A DNA stretch of 64,000 nucleotides from Chitinophaga solisilvae (GCF_009928525.1 NZ_JAABOK010000001.1:620001-684000); one strand, 5' to 3'. Numbered from the stretch's first letter, positions 35,858-46,320 are shown. Notes: generated by a model from the letters alone, not told the origin. Numbers and translations are program-made.

Positions 35858-37258
35858 ATGCAAATACATATTTCTGCGAAAAAGAAGTATGCAGTATTGC
35901 TATGCTTACTGCCCTGTACTTCTTTGTTCGCCGGGCCTTCAGCGGATAGTCTTTCGCTGCAGCAGGCCGTTGCCCTGACACTGGCACATTACCCTGCGGT
36001 AAAAGCCAAAGAGGCAATGGTAAAAGCCGGAGAGGCGGCTGTTACAGATGCGAAACACAACTGGTACCCTGCCGTTCGTTTACACGAGCAGGTAGACGCC
36101 GGTACAGATAACAGCATCTATGGTTCCTACTTTACCATGGGCATGATACCTTCTACATCAGGCGGTATCAGGGCGGAGAATAACAGCGCCCTCATGAGCG
36201 GCAACATCGCCATGGCCAATATGCAGTGGGAGATCTTCAATTTCGGTGCTTACGGCAGCCAGCGGAATGCCGCCAGGCAGGAGCTGCAGGTAAACCGGAC
36301 GGATCTGGCCAATACAACTAACCAGATTACGGCAACGGTTATACGTAGCTACCTGGAACTGCTGCGTCTGCGCGCATTACAGCAGATACAGGCAGACAAT
36401 ATCAACAGAACAAATGAAGTGCTCCGCGCCGTTACAGCGCTTGTACTGCACGGCTTACGGCCGGGAGTGGACAGCGCCGTAGCAGCAGCCGAATTATCCA
36501 AAGCAAGGCTGAACCTGATCGGCGTCTGCAACAGTTACAACCAGGTACGCATTGAACTGGGCGCATTCACCGGGCTGGACACCACACAGGTAAACCCGCA
36601 GTATGATAGCAATACGCAGCTGCAGGAACTGTTATCCCCTGACACTACTGCCGCCACAACCGAACATCCGGTGCTGCAGTATTTCAAGGCGCAATTCCTG
36701 CGGCAGCAATCGCTCGCAGCAGTGATCCGTAAACAGAACCGGCCCCGGCTGAACCTCATGGCAGCAGGCTGGATGCGTGGGTCCAGCGGTCTTTTCAATG
36801 ATGTCTATGATAAAAATCTTTTCAGCGGGCTGGGATACAGCCGTTACAATTACCTGCTGGGGCTGGGCATTACCTGGAACCTTACAGACGTAAAACGCAC
36901 GCATGAAAAGGTAGCTATACAGCAATACAAATCGGCTGCAGCAGAACAGGAGCTGGAGAATTCCCGTATTGCGCTGCGCAGTCTCCATGATCAGGCTCAG
37001 GCAGACATACTAACGGTGAAGGATAAACTCCGGGAGCTGCCGATGCAGCTGAAAGCCGCACAGGCTGCCGCCAATCAGAAGATCTCGCTTTACAAACACG
37101 GGCTGACAGGTATCATAGAAGTAACTAATGCATTGTTTGTACTGAACCGGGCAGAAACAGATATGGTACAGGCGCGTGACGAAGCCTGGAAGGCCCTTTT
37201 CCGCGCAGCCTATGCAGACAACAGTTTAAACCGATTACTCACCGCATTCAGCTTATAG
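35858..37258 (+). CDS. TolC-family outer membrane efflux protein
   Basis: A 466-residue protein with a signal peptide (YAVLLCLLPCTSLFA) and the duplicated TolC helical layout: SLQQAVALTLAHYPAVKAKE at the start of the first half, LRLRALQQIQADNINRTNEV in the coiled coil, and QKISLYKHGLTGIIEVTNAL near the end. It would form the outer membrane channel of the RND pump encoded by the next two genes. Its stop lies 3 bp before the permease start. Confidence 0.95.
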   Translation: MQIHISAKKKYAVLLCLLPCTSLFAGPSADSLSLQQAVALTLAHYPAVKAKEAMVKAGEAAVTDAKHNWYPAVRLHEQVDAGTDNSIYGSYFTMGMIPSTSGGIRAENNSALMSGNIAMANMQWEIFNFGAYGSQRNAARQELQVNRTDLANTTNQITATVIRSYLELLRLRALQQIQADNINRTNEVLRAVTALVLHGLRPGVDSAVAAAELSKARLNLIGVCNSYNQVRIELGAFTGLDTTQVNPQYDSNTQLQELLSPDTTAATTEHPVLQYFKAQFLRQQSLAAVIRKQNRPRLNLMAAGWMRGSSGLFNDVYDKNLFSGLGYSRYNYLLGLGITWNLTDVKRTHEKVAIQQYKSAAAEQELENSRIALRSLHDQAQADILTVKDKLRELPMQLKAAQAAANQKISLYKHGLTGIIEVTNALFVLNRAETDMVQARDEAWKALFRAAYADNSLNRLLTAFSL

Positions 37259-37261
37259 CAT

Positions 37262-40200
37262 ATGTCTCTAGTTTCATCGGCCCTGAAGAAGCCTGTTACC
37301 GTGATTGTTATTACCGGCGGCATGTTGCTTTTTTCTTTACTGGCCATACTGAATATACCCATCGATATTTTTCCGAAACTGAACCTGCCGACTATCTATG
37401 TGGTAGAGCCTTACGGGGGGATGTCCCCGCAGCAGATGGAAGGCTTCTTTGCCACCAGACTGCAGGATCAGTTTCTTTATGTGAATGGTGTAAAAAATAT
37501 TACTACAAAAAACATACAGGGGTTAACGTTATTAAAGCTGACCTTCTATGAAAATACAGATATGGCGGAAGCCTCCGCCCAGGTGGCGCTTCAGGTAAAC
37601 CGCGCCATGAAGTTTTTCCCGCCGGGAGCATTGCCGCCGCAGGTACTGCGTTTCGATGCATCATCCCTGCCGGTAGGAGAACTGGTATTCAGCAGTCCGG
37701 GTAAATCATTAAAGGAGATTTATGATCTCGCGGCAACGCGTATCCGGCCTATGTTTGCATCGGTGCCGGGGTTGTCCGCTCCTCCGCCTTTTGGCGCCAA
37801 CTCCCGTTCCGTGGTGGTGAATGTAGATCCGCAGAAACTGCGCAGCTACAACCTCTCCGCAGATCAGGTGGTGGAAGCCATTGCAAAGAATAATGTCATG
37901 ACTCCTTCCGGGAATATCCGTATCAACAATACCATGTTCGTCACCACTATCAATTCCCTGGAAAAACAGGTGGCTGACTTTGGCGATATTCCCATTGTCA
38001 CCGGCGGGAACGCCACAGTGTTTGTACGGGATGTAGCACGGGTGGCCGATGCAGCCGATATCACCGTAGACTATGCGCTGGTGAACGGGAGGCGTTCTGT
38101 TTACATTCCGGTGGTGAAAACAGCAGATGCATCCACCTGGGAAGTAGTGAAACAACTGAAGGCACGGCTCCCGGAAATGCAAAGCCTGCTGCCGGATGAT
38201 GTAAAGATCTCTTACGAATTTGACCAGTCCGTGTTTGTAATCAATGCCGTGAAAAGCCTTATCACAGAAGGTCTCCTGGGCGCGTTGCTGACAGGGCTGA
38301 TGGTATTACTGTTCCTGCGCGACCTGCGCAGCTGCCTGGTGGTTGTCGTCACTATTCCCGTTGCCGTATTATGCGCAGTGCTGGGCCTGCAGCTGGCCGG
38401 ACAAACCATCAACCTCATGACGCTGAGTGGCCTGGCGCTGGCAATAGGTATCCTGGTGGATCAGGCAACGGTGACCATTGAAAACATACATCAGCACCTG
38501 GAAATGGGAAAGCCCGTCCGGCGCGCCATTTACGATGCCTGCGAAGAAATCGCCTTTCCGCTGCTGCTGATATTACTCTGTATTCTTGCTGTATTTGCAC
38601 CGTCGCTTATTATGACCGGTGTACCCAAAGCCATGTTCCTGCCCTTATCGCTGTCTATCGGGTTTGCTATGATAGCATCCTTTTTCGCTGCACAAACACT
38701 GGTGCCAATTATTTCCAACTGGTGGCTGAAGCCGGAAAAGTTCAGGCACGCGCATGCAGGCCTGGCGCTGGATGATGCAGAGATAAAGGAGATAGGAGAG
38801 CACCTGCATCATCAGGATAAGATGCCGGCGCCGGGATTTTTTGAACGCTTCAAAAACAGGTTTATGCAGTTGCTGGACCGGAACCTGCCAAGGGCCCGCT
38901 GGATCAATGGCTGTTATATCGTAGGGGCGTTACTGTTAGCCGGCGGATGCTATCTTTTTATCGGAAAAGATCTGATGCCACACGTGAATGCCGGGCAATT
39001 CCAGCTGCGCCTGCGGGAACCCGACGGCACCCGCCTCGAACGCACGGAGGCGGCCCTGCATGAAGTGCTGCACATCATTGACAGTACCACGGCAGGTCAT
39101 GTGGCCATCAGCTCAGCGTACGCAGGACTGATCCCCAGCAGTTACGGAACCAGCAACCTGTATATCTTCAACAGCGGAACACATGAAGCCGTGTTACAGG
39201 TAAACCTGGATGAAGATTACAAAACAGATATAGAAACGCTGAAAGACAGACTGAGAGCGAATATTGCGGCGAAGTTACCGGAGATGCGTATTTCCTTTGA
39301 ACCAATAGATCTGACAGAGAAAATTATGAGTCAGGGTGCGGCTACACCGATAGAACTGCGTGTTGCCGGAAAGGACATGCAGCAGATTGCAGGCTTTGCC
39401 GGCGCCCTGGTAGAAAAACTGAAGAAAGTCAGCTACCTGCGTGATGTACAGATTGCCCAGCCGCTGCATTTCCCGGTTATCAATATTCATATAGACCGGT
39501 TGAAGCTGGCGCAGATGGGACTGAATATCTACCAGGTGGCGCGTTCGGTGACAGCATCTACTTCATCCAGCCGCTTCACCGAAAAGAACCAGTGGCTGGA
39601 CGAAAAGGTAGCCTACACCTATCAGGTGCAGGTGCAGATTCCGGAATACAGCATGACAGCGCTGAATGACCTGAAGGAAATCCCCCTCTTACCGGGCCGG
39701 CTGCGGCCGGTGCTGGCAGATGTAGCCACTTTTACCACCAGTGAAATGCCGGGAGAATATGACCGGGCCGGTCCGCGTAGGTTCGTGACCGTTAGTGCCA
39801 ATATTACCCGTAAAGATCTCGGCGCTGCTACAAGGGAAGTACAGCGTATCATAGCGGAAGCCGGTACACCGCCGAAAGGAGTGAAGATAGAGCTCAAAGG
39901 CGCATCCAGCCTGCTGGTGGAAACATTGGACAGTCTGCAGCATGGGCTTGCCATTGCGGTAGTCGTGATCTTCCTGCTGCTGGCAGCCAATTACCAGTCC
40001 TTTAAATTATCGCTGGTAGTACTTACTACGGTGCCTGCGGTAATAGCAGGTTCGCTGCTGGCGCTGCTGTTTACCGGCAGTACGCTGAACCTGCAGTCCT
40101 ATATGGGAATGATTATGTCTACCGGTGTATCGGTAGCCAATGCTATTCTTATTGTAACGAATGCAGAAAAGCTGCGACTGGAATATAATGATGCGGGTAA

Positions 40201-40453
40201 AGCTGCTGTTGTCAGCGCCGGTATACGTCTGCGGCCAATATTGATGACCAGTCTGGCCATGATTGCAGGGATGATTCCCATGGCTGCAGGTATGGGAGAA
40301 GCCGGAGATCAGACAGCGCCGCTGGGACGTGCTGTAATCGGCGGGCTGATTGCCTCCACGCTGGCGGCCCTGCTGGTGCTGCCGCTGGTGTATGCCCGTA
40401 TGCAGCGAAAAGCACGGAACGAATCTCCTTCATTAATGCCATCTGATCTGTAA
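37262..40453 (+). CDS. RND-family efflux transporter permease
   Basis: A 1063-residue inner membrane protein with the 12-helix RND plan: first helix near residue 15, large porter loop with MSPQQMEGFFATRLQDQFLY, a helix-4 region LSGLALAIGILVDQATVTIE with the proton-relay acidic residues, a second porter loop, and the C-terminal VSAGIRLRPILMTSLAMIAG. It belongs to the AcrB/HAE-like group; substrates are unknown. It works with the TolC protein upstream and the adaptor downstream. Confidence 0.95.
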   Translation: MSLVSSALKKPVTVIVITGGMLLFSLLAILNIPIDIFPKLNLPTIYVVEPYGGMSPQQMEGFFATRLQDQFLYVNGVKNITTKNIQGLTLLKLTFYENTDMAEASAQVALQVNRAMKFFPPGALPPQVLRFDASSLPVGELVFSSPGKSLKEIYDLAATRIRPMFASVPGLSAPPPFGANSRSVVVNVDPQKLRSYNLSADQVVEAIAKNNVMTPSGNIRINNTMFVTTINSLEKQVADFGDIPIVTGGNATVFVRDVARVADAADITVDYALVNGRRSVYIPVVKTADASTWEVVKQLKARLPEMQSLLPDDVKISYEFDQSVFVINAVKSLITEGLLGALLTGLMVLLFLRDLRSCLVVVVTIPVAVLCAVLGLQLAGQTINLMTLSGLALAIGILVDQATVTIENIHQHLEMGKPVRRAIYDACEEIAFPLLLILLCILAVFAPSLIMTGVPKAMFLPLSLSIGFAMIASFFAAQTLVPIISNWWLKPEKFRHAHAGLALDDAEIKEIGEHLHHQDKMPAPGFFERFKNRFMQLLDRNLPRARWINGCYIVGALLLAGGCYLFIGKDLMPHVNAGQFQLRLREPDGTRLERTEAALHEVLHIIDSTTAGHVAISSAYAGLIPSSYGTSNLYIFNSGTHEAVLQVNLDEDYKTDIETLKDRLRANIAAKLPEMRISFEPIDLTEKIMSQGAATPIELRVAGKDMQQIAGFAGALVEKLKKVSYLRDVQIAQPLHFPVINIHIDRLKLAQMGLNIYQVARSVTASTSSSRFTEKNQWLDEKVAYTYQVQVQIPEYSMTALNDLKEIPLLPGRLRPVLADVATFTTSEMPGEYDRAGPRRFVTVSANITRKDLGAATREVQRIIAEAGTPPKGVKIELKGASSLLVETLDSLQHGLAIAVVVIFLLLAANYQSFKLSLVVLTTVPAVIAGSLLALLFTGSTLNLQSYMGMIMSTGVSVANAILIVTNAEKLRLEYNDAGKAAVVSAGIRLRPILMTSLAMIAGMIPMAAGMGEAGDQTAPLGRAVIGGLIASTLAALLVLPLVYARMQRKARNESPSLMPSDL

Positions 40454-40471
40454 TCTTTAAAAAACTGATGT

Positions 40472-41563
40472 ATGAAAAATAATAAACAACAACTGTTATG
40501 GCTGATGCTGGCTGTTGCCCTGGCTGCCTGTCACTCAGCAGCTGCGCCGGAGTATCACCCTGCTGCCGCTGCAGCGCAGCAATACACATTTGCAAATGTT
40601 GTGCAGCAACCGCTCGCAGGCAGTATACGACTGCCGGGAACACTGGAAGCCTTTCAGCAGGTAAGCATATATCCGCGGGTGAATGGCTTTGTAAGCCGTA
40701 TTACGGTAGACAGAGGCTCCCGTGTAAAAAAGGGACAGGTGCTGCTGGTGCTGGAAGCGCCGGAGGTGGCGCAGCAGTATTATGCGGCGCAGTCAAGATA
40801 CCTGCAGGCGGCAGCTGTGTATGCGGGCAGCAAAGATAATTACGAACGTACAGTAGCTACCGGTGAAGAAACGCCGGGAACTATTTCTGCACACGATATG
40901 GAGCTGGCGAAAGCGCGTATGCTGGCAGACAGCGCATTGATGAACAGCGAGCAGGCTAACTTCCGGGCAAAAGGAGTGATGGAAAGTTACCTGACTGTAA
41001 CAGCGCCTTTTGATGGCGTCATCACGGAGCGTAATATACACCCCGGCGCACTGGTAGGGCCGGATACCAGGCTGGATAGTAAGCCGATGCTGATGCTGGC
41101 GCAGGAAGATAAGCTCCGTCTCGTGTTGCAGGTACCCGAAATTTACAGCGGGCAACTGCTGAAACAGGCTACTGTGGATTTTGGCGTGAATGCGCTGCCG
41201 GGAAAAATTTTCAGCGGCAGTATTTCGCGTGAGGCTGGTATGCTGAATGACAAATACCGGTCTGAAGCTGTGGAAATTGATGTACAGAATGATACCCGTT
41301 TACTCAAGCCGGGTATGTACGCAGAAATTACCATGCCGGTGAACGGATCCGCTGCAGCGCTGGTAGTGCCGGCTTCAGCGGTGGTGATGTCTACCGAAAG
41401 AAAATATGTGATCGTGGTAAAAGACCATCATACGAAATGGATTGATGTACAGGAAGGCAACCACCATAACGACTCCACTGAAGTTTTTGGCGCACTGCAG
41501 GCAGGAGACAGGATTATTGCCAATGCCACCGATGAAATCAGGGATGGCCTGTCACTCCCATAA
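40472..41563 (+). CDS. RND efflux periplasmic adaptor (membrane fusion protein)
   Basis: A 363-residue lipoprotein: LLWLMLAVALAAC carries the lipobox. The barrel-sandwich (lipoyl) halves GFVSRITVDRGSRVKKGQVL and SYLTVTAPFDGVITERNIHP flank a helical hairpin, followed by the beta-barrel and membrane-proximal domains (YAEITMPVNGSAAALVVPAS). It couples the RND permease to TolC. It is the last gene of the TolC-RND-MFP operon, 18 bp after the permease. Confidence 0.95.
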   Translation: MKNNKQQLLWLMLAVALAACHSAAAPEYHPAAAAAQQYTFANVVQQPLAGSIRLPGTLEAFQQVSIYPRVNGFVSRITVDRGSRVKKGQVLLVLEAPEVAQQYYAAQSRYLQAAAVYAGSKDNYERTVATGEETPGTISAHDMELAKARMLADSALMNSEQANFRAKGVMESYLTVTAPFDGVITERNIHPGALVGPDTRLDSKPMLMLAQEDKLRLVLQVPEIYSGQLLKQATVDFGVNALPGKIFSGSISREAGMLNDKYRSEAVEIDVQNDTRLLKPGMYAEITMPVNGSAAALVVPASAVVMSTERKYVIVVKDHHTKWIDVQEGNHHNDSTEVFGALQAGDRIIANATDEIRDGLSLP

Positions 41564-41576
41564 CCGGCAACCTTTT

Positions 41577-41675
41577 TGATTTTATTATTTAGTCAGTTTG
41601 TTATTTGAGATATCACCGGAAGAAATATTATGCAGATAGAACCTCAAATAATAAAATAATAAAATCACTAAATGC
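41577..41675. repeat. Intergenic inverted repeat, family A-like (copy A4, imperfect)
   Basis: GATTTTATTATTTAG, then GTTATTTGAG, on the left (41578-41611) are mirrored by CTCAAATAATAAAATAATAAAATC on the right (41643-41666 with gaps). The pairing has indels, so this is a weaker member. It sits between the RND adaptor and a small basic gene. Confidence 0.6.
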
Positions 41676-41681
41676 TTTGTT

Positions 41682-41867
41682 ATGACAATAAAAAAAAGTG
41701 TAGCGCAGCAGCGGGAGATAAAGACAACGAAGCGTAACAATGCGCAGTTGCAGCCTGGCAAGGGCAGTTCCGGGAAAAGCTGGAATGCTGACGGGAATAA
41801 TGTACAGGAAGGATATGATGAAAAGGAACCGAAGAAAAAGCCTGCCGCCTCGCGTAAGAAAGCCTGA
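41682..41867 (+). CDS. Small basic protein, uncharacterised
   Basis: A 61-residue hydrophilic, Lys-rich protein, MTIKKSVAQQREIKTTKRNN, with a disordered, repetitive tail (EPKKKPAASRKKA). It is followed closely by a strong terminator, which supports real expression. It could bind nucleic acid, by composition only. Confidence 0.6.
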   Translation: MTIKKSVAQQREIKTTKRNNAQLQPGKGSSGKSWNADGNNVQEGYDEKEPKKKPAASRKKA

Positions 41868-41873
41868 AAACAT

Positions 41874-41902
41874 ACCGTCCCGATGATTCGGGACGGTTTT
41901 TT
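41874..41902 (+). terminator. Terminator after the small basic gene
   Basis: ACCGTCCCGA-TGAT-TCGGGACGGT hairpin followed by six T. Confidence 0.92.
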
Positions 41903-42234
41903 GCTAACTGTTCCGTCTATATTGATTTATTTAGGTTCCCATCAAAAAATAGGAACGATAACATCCACCTAGTAATCAATAACGGATTTTACCTGTTGTT
42001 CAACTAAAAAAAGTTTCTTCAGATGGCAATAAATTCCCGTGCGTAATGAAACGCAGATTTACTGTATTCATAAATCAGTGGGATGGTTACAGACAGCTCT
42101 AAAATTCTGCTCACAGGGGGCGCACGCTCGTAAATGTATAACCTATATCAGTTCAGATTGGTAAATGCCGTTGCTGGTTTGCGTCTTGATTTATTAACAC
42201 GCAACGATTTGAAATTGTTGTAAAGAAAAAAAAA
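41903..42234. other. Intergenic region without recognised features
   Basis: 332 bp between the terminator and the convergent marC stop. It is AT-rich with no open frame, repeat or promoter that I can support. A weak 9-bp hairpin (CAACGATTT/AAATTGTTG, about 42201-42219) has no T-tract. Confidence 0.5.
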
Positions 42235-42879
42235 TTAGAGATTCAGTAATTCCTTTATGCCCAGGGCGAGCATCTGTACCCCGATTACAGCGAGGATCAG
42301 TCCCATCATTTTGGTGATGACCATCATGACGTTGGTCCCGATAACTTTCACAATGCGCTCTCCTCCAATGAAGAGAAGATAGGTAATATAGCATATAACG
42401 CCGTATACCAGCATCACGATGGCAAGATGGGTTACATCTTTGGCGGCAGAGTAGCTCATGGAAGTGGTAATGGTGCCTGGGCCTGCCAGCAGCGGCATGG
42501 CCAGGGGAGTGATGGCCACGCTGATACCCTGGTCGGCTTTTACAGGCTGGTCGCCCAGTTTCATGGATTTGGTGCTGTCTTCCTTACTTCTCACCATCTC
42601 ATATCCTATCACAAATACCAGTATACCGCCGGTGACACGCAGTGCGGCCAGGGTAATACCAAACACATGGAAAATGAGCTTGCCTGCCACACTGAAAACG
42701 AGAATGATACAAAAGGCAATAATTACTGATTTGGTAGCAATGTTGCGCTTTGCCTTTTTGTCCATATAGGAGGTCAGCTCCATGAATACAGGGATCGCAG
42801 AGATAGGGTTGACAATAGCCAGCAACCCCATGAAAACGGTGGTGGCAAAAGCGAAGTAGTTATCGAACAATGACATCAT
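42235..42879 (-). CDS. MarC-family integral membrane protein
   Basis: A 214-residue protein with six membrane helices. The opening FAFATTVFMGLLAIVNPISA, the mid motif ISVAITPLAMPLLAGPGTIT and the C-terminal TKMMGLILAVIGVQML are family hallmarks. MarC/UPF0056 function is unresolved; amino acid transport has been suggested for a related archaeal protein. Monocistronic in appearance. Confidence 0.93.
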   Translation of the reverse strand: MMSLFDNYFAFATTVFMGLLAIVNPISAIPVFMELTSYMDKKAKRNIATKSVIIAFCIILVFSVAGKLIFHVFGITLAALRVTGGILVFVIGYEMVRSKEDSTKSMKLGDQPVKADQGISVAITPLAMPLLAGPGTITTSMSYSAAKDVTHLAIVMLVYGVICYITYLLFIGGERIVKVIGTNVMMVITKMMGLILAVIGVQMLALGIKELLNL

Positions 42880-42932
42880 ACTCCAATATATGAAAATTAT
42901 TTATTGGAAAATCAAAACTTTATATACATCCC

Positions 42933-43547
42933 TTACTGACGGATACGGGGAAGATGCCAGTTATAATGCAGTCCGAACAACCGTACGGCCACTATAACGG
43001 TAACGGATACACTCTGTATGATGTCTGCCGGCAAGGAAGTATGTAACCCCAGCAGAATGTACAGCATCCCACCGGCCATAGATGCCACGGCATATACTTC
43101 GCGGGTAAACAGGAATGGCTGTTCACCGGAGATCACATCACGGAGCAATCCGCCGAAGGAGCCGGTGATAACACCCAGCGCCACACAGATGGGAATAGGC
43201 AGGCCCACGGCCACACCCTTGTTGATACCGGTAATAGTGAATAGTCCGAGGCCTATGGCATCAAAAACGTTCAGCCAGTTTTGCAGTTTCTTTACATAGG
43301 AAACAAAAAGGGCGGCGATGATAGCGGCTGCTATAATAGCTGAATTGGTCAGCTCATCTGTGAGCCAGGCCACCGGCGTGGCGCCGATAAGGAGGTCCCG
43401 GATAGTTCCGCCGCCAATGGCGGTAACGAAGGCCAGTGCCAGTAGCCCTATAATATCATAAGATTTGTTGATGGCCGCCGTGGCTCCCGAAACGGCAAAA
43501 GCAAAAGTACCAAGTAGCTCCAGTCCCTGTATGAAGGTGAGTTGCAT
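42933..43547 (-). CDS. TRIC-type cation channel family protein (UPF0126)
   Basis: A 204-residue protein with seven predicted helices and the duplicated glycine-rich signature: FVTAIGGGTIRDLLIG in the first half and VITGSFGGLLRDVISGEQP in the second, exactly the pattern of bacterial trimeric intracellular cation channels (YicG-like). It likely conducts K+ or a related cation. It is encoded 53 bp upstream of marC on the same strand. Confidence 0.93.
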   Translation of the reverse strand: MQLTFIQGLELLGTFAFAVSGATAAINKSYDIIGLLALAFVTAIGGGTIRDLLIGATPVAWLTDELTNSAIIAAAIIAALFVSYVKKLQNWLNVFDAIGLGLFTITGINKGVAVGLPIPICVALGVITGSFGGLLRDVISGEQPFLFTREVYAVASMAGGMLYILLGLHTSLPADIIQSVSVTVIVAVRLFGLHYNWHLPRIRQ

Positions 43548-43607
43548 TCCCCTTTATTTTATCATGCGAAGATAGGGGAATAGGCGTGACGTAAAGCCAC
43601 TGCATCC

Positions 43608-43865
43608 TCAATAATCGTAATCATATTCACCGCGCAGGGTCCTTTCTATCTGGTGGCGCAGATCATTACTGAAACCTTCCACTTCAATTTTGGGGTGGTG
43701 GTCCAGGTTGATACGGAAATATCCTTTTTCTACTGCGAGCAGATCGTAAATATCTTCCAGCAGGGCATACAGCAACTTCTTGGTGTTCTCGGCTATCTGC
43801 GCCAGAAACGTGTCTTCAAACTGGAAAAACTCACGGTTTTTATAAGATAAGGCTACTTCAATCAT
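43608..43865 (-). CDS. Uncharacterised 85-residue acidic protein
   Basis: A small soluble protein, MIEVALSYKNREFFQFEDTF, with a central helix (LAQIAENTKKLLYALLEDIYDLL) and an acidic end GEYDYDY. No recognised family. It is preceded by a 250-bp AT-rich space to the divergent DPP-IV gene. Function unknown. Confidence 0.65.
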   Translation of the reverse strand: MIEVALSYKNREFFQFEDTFLAQIAENTKKLLYALLEDIYDLLAVEKGYFRINLDHHPKIEVEGFSNDLRHQIERTLRGEYDYDY

Positions 43866-44145
43866 AACTTTGGTTTTTCTGTAGGATAATAAAAAAGTTT
43901 AACTCGACGATTACAGGGTAACCAGCTGATAATCATTAACTAATTGTTATTAATTGCATAAAAATAGAAAAAAAGAAATATATTTTTTCCAATTATTTGT
44001 GTTTTTTATCCACATCAGTAAAAAAAGGTTAGAAAAGTTTATATCTTCCTGAGTTGACCGCTCAGCAGCTCCCTCAGCCACTCTTTCCTATTGTTCGTTT
44101 TTTTCTTATAAAATTTTGGCTACCATTGTGATTCATAAATTTTCA

Positions 44146-46320
44146 ATGAAAAAAGTAATCCTGTTATTTGTAATGATTACCGCAGGCTGCACGCTCTTAC
44201 AGGCCCAGCCAGGTAAAACTATCAGATGGAGCCGCGACGGACAATCCGTGCTGAAAGCCACTCCGGAAGGCATCACAGCAAACCCCCTTTCAGGTGCAGC
44301 GCCCACGGTGCTGGTACCTGCAGCCAGGTTTACTCCCGGCGGCGCCGCACGCGCACTGCCCGTCAGAGACTTCTCCTTCTCGGAAGACGGAAAAAAACTG
44401 ATCATCTACACCAATGCAAAAAAAGTATGGCGTTATGAAACACGCGGTGACTATTGGATCCTGGATCTGCCCACGGGAAAGCTGCAGCAGCTGGGAAAAG
44501 ACAAGCCCGCCTCATCCCTGATGTTCGCTAAATTATCCCCTGACGGCAGCAAGGCCGCCTATGTAAGCGAACATAATATCTATGTGGAAGATCTTGCCAC
44601 AGGCGCTGTGAAAGCCATTACTACAGACGGCGCGCGCCGGTTCATCAACGGTACGTTCGACTGGGCCTATGAAGAGGAATTCGGCTGCCGGGACGGCTTC
44701 CGCTGGAGCCCCGACAGCAAAGGCATCGCCTACTGGCAGATAGATGCTACCAAAATCCGGGACTTCCTGATGATTAACAATACAGATTCTATCTATTCCT
44801 TTAACGTACCGGTAGAATACCCCGTAGCAGGTGAAAGCCCTTCTGCATGCCGTATAGGCGTTGCCGATATTGCCACTGCTAAAACAACCTGGATGCAGGT
44901 TCCCGGCGATCAGCAACAGCACTATATTCCCCGCATGGAATGGATGCCGGGAAAAAATGAACTGATTATTCAGCAGCTGAACCGTAAACAGAACGAGAGC
45001 AAAGTCATGATCTGTAACGCTGCTAACGGTAACGTACGTACGCTGTATGAAGAGCGGGACAGCGCATGGATCGATGTGAAATCCCGATGGGATGATGACA
45101 ACATTGCCGGATGGGACTTTATCCGCAACGGAAAAGCCTTTGTCTGGGTCAGTGAACAGGACGGCTGGCGTCATATCTACAGCATCACCGCTGATGGTGG
45201 TAAAGCCACCCTGCTTACTCCCGGCAACTATGACATCATCAGTATTGCTGCTATCGACGAAGCTAAAAACCTCATCTGGTTCATGGCTTCACCGGATAAT
45301 GCCGGACAGCAGTACCTCTACAAGGTACCGCTGACAGGCGGTAAGGCGGAACGCGTAACACCTGCAGACCAGCCGGGTACACATGAATATACGTTTGCTC
45401 CGGGCAACTCCTGGGCTATCCATGAGTTCAGTAATGCCTGCACCTATTCTGTAAATGAAAATGTACAGCTGCCGGCACATACCAGCAATACCGGTGCAGT
45501 AGCTACTGCCCTGAAAAAATCCGGCAGCAGCTGCGTGGAGTTCTTCCAGGTAAAAACAGAAGACGGCGTAACCCTCGACGGCTGGATGCGTAAACCCGCC
45601 AATTTCGATCCTGCCAGGAAATACCCGGTAGTATTTTATGTTTACGGCGAACCCGCTTCCGCTACCTCCAGAGATGCCATCGGCGCAGGACGCAACTTCC
45701 TGTATGACGGCGATATGGCAGAAGACGGCTACATCTACATCTCCATGGATAACCGCGGCACGCCGCTGCCCAAAGGCCGCCAATGGCGCAAAAGCATCTA
45801 CCGCAAAGTAGGTATCCTCAATGCCCGTGACCAGGCCATGGCCACTAAAGCCCTGCTGGCTAAACATCCGTATATGGACGCTTCCCGCATCGCCGTATGG
45901 GGCTGGAGCGGCGGCGGTTCCATGACCCTGAACCTCATGTTCCAGTATCCGGAAATATATAAAACAGGTATCGCTATCGCAGCAGTGGCTAACCAGCTCA
46001 CCTACGATAACATCTATCAGGAGCGCTATATGGGCCTGCCGCAGGAAAACCGGGAAGACTTTATCCAGGGTTCACCGATTACCTATGCGCGCAACCTGAA
46101 AGGCAACCTGCTGTATATCCATGGCACCGGCGACGACAACGTTCACTACCAGAATGCAGAGATGCTGCTGAATGAACTGATCCGGTATAAAAAACCGGTG
46201 CAGTTTATGGCGTATCCAAACCGCTCTCACAGCATATCTGAAGGCAAAGGCACTTTTGATCATCTCTCTGCCTTATATACCGATTACCTGCGTAAACATT
46301 GTGAGCCGGGAGCAAAGTAG
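44146..46320 (+). CDS. Dipeptidyl peptidase IV-like S9 peptidase
   Basis: A 724-residue secreted peptidase. A signal peptide (KKVILLFVMITAGCTLLQA) may be lipoprotein-like because of its Cys. Next is an eight-blade propeller carrying the Glu pair motif WAYEEEFGCRDGFRW, which binds the substrate N-terminus. The alpha/beta hydrolase domain holds the triad Ser588 (GWSGGG), Asp663 (GTGDDNV) and His695 (NRSHSIS). It removes dipeptides such as X-Pro from N-termini. The start at 44146 is chosen because the signal peptide begins there. Confidence 0.94.
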   Translation: MKKVILLFVMITAGCTLLQAQPGKTIRWSRDGQSVLKATPEGITANPLSGAAPTVLVPAARFTPGGAARALPVRDFSFSEDGKKLIIYTNAKKVWRYETRGDYWILDLPTGKLQQLGKDKPASSLMFAKLSPDGSKAAYVSEHNIYVEDLATGAVKAITTDGARRFINGTFDWAYEEEFGCRDGFRWSPDSKGIAYWQIDATKIRDFLMINNTDSIYSFNVPVEYPVAGESPSACRIGVADIATAKTTWMQVPGDQQQHYIPRMEWMPGKNELIIQQLNRKQNESKVMICNAANGNVRTLYEERDSAWIDVKSRWDDDNIAGWDFIRNGKAFVWVSEQDGWRHIYSITADGGKATLLTPGNYDIISIAAIDEAKNLIWFMASPDNAGQQYLYKVPLTGGKAERVTPADQPGTHEYTFAPGNSWAIHEFSNACTYSVNENVQLPAHTSNTGAVATALKKSGSSCVEFFQVKTEDGVTLDGWMRKPANFDPARKYPVVFYVYGEPASATSRDAIGAGRNFLYDGDMAEDGYIYISMDNRGTPLPKGRQWRKSIYRKVGILNARDQAMATKALLAKHPYMDASRIAVWGWSGGGSMTLNLMFQYPEIYKTGIAIAAVANQLTYDNIYQERYMGLPQENREDFIQGSPITYARNLKGNLLYIHGTGDDNVHYQNAEMLLNELIRYKKPVQFMAYPNRSHSISEGKGTFDHLSALYTDYLRKHCEPGAK

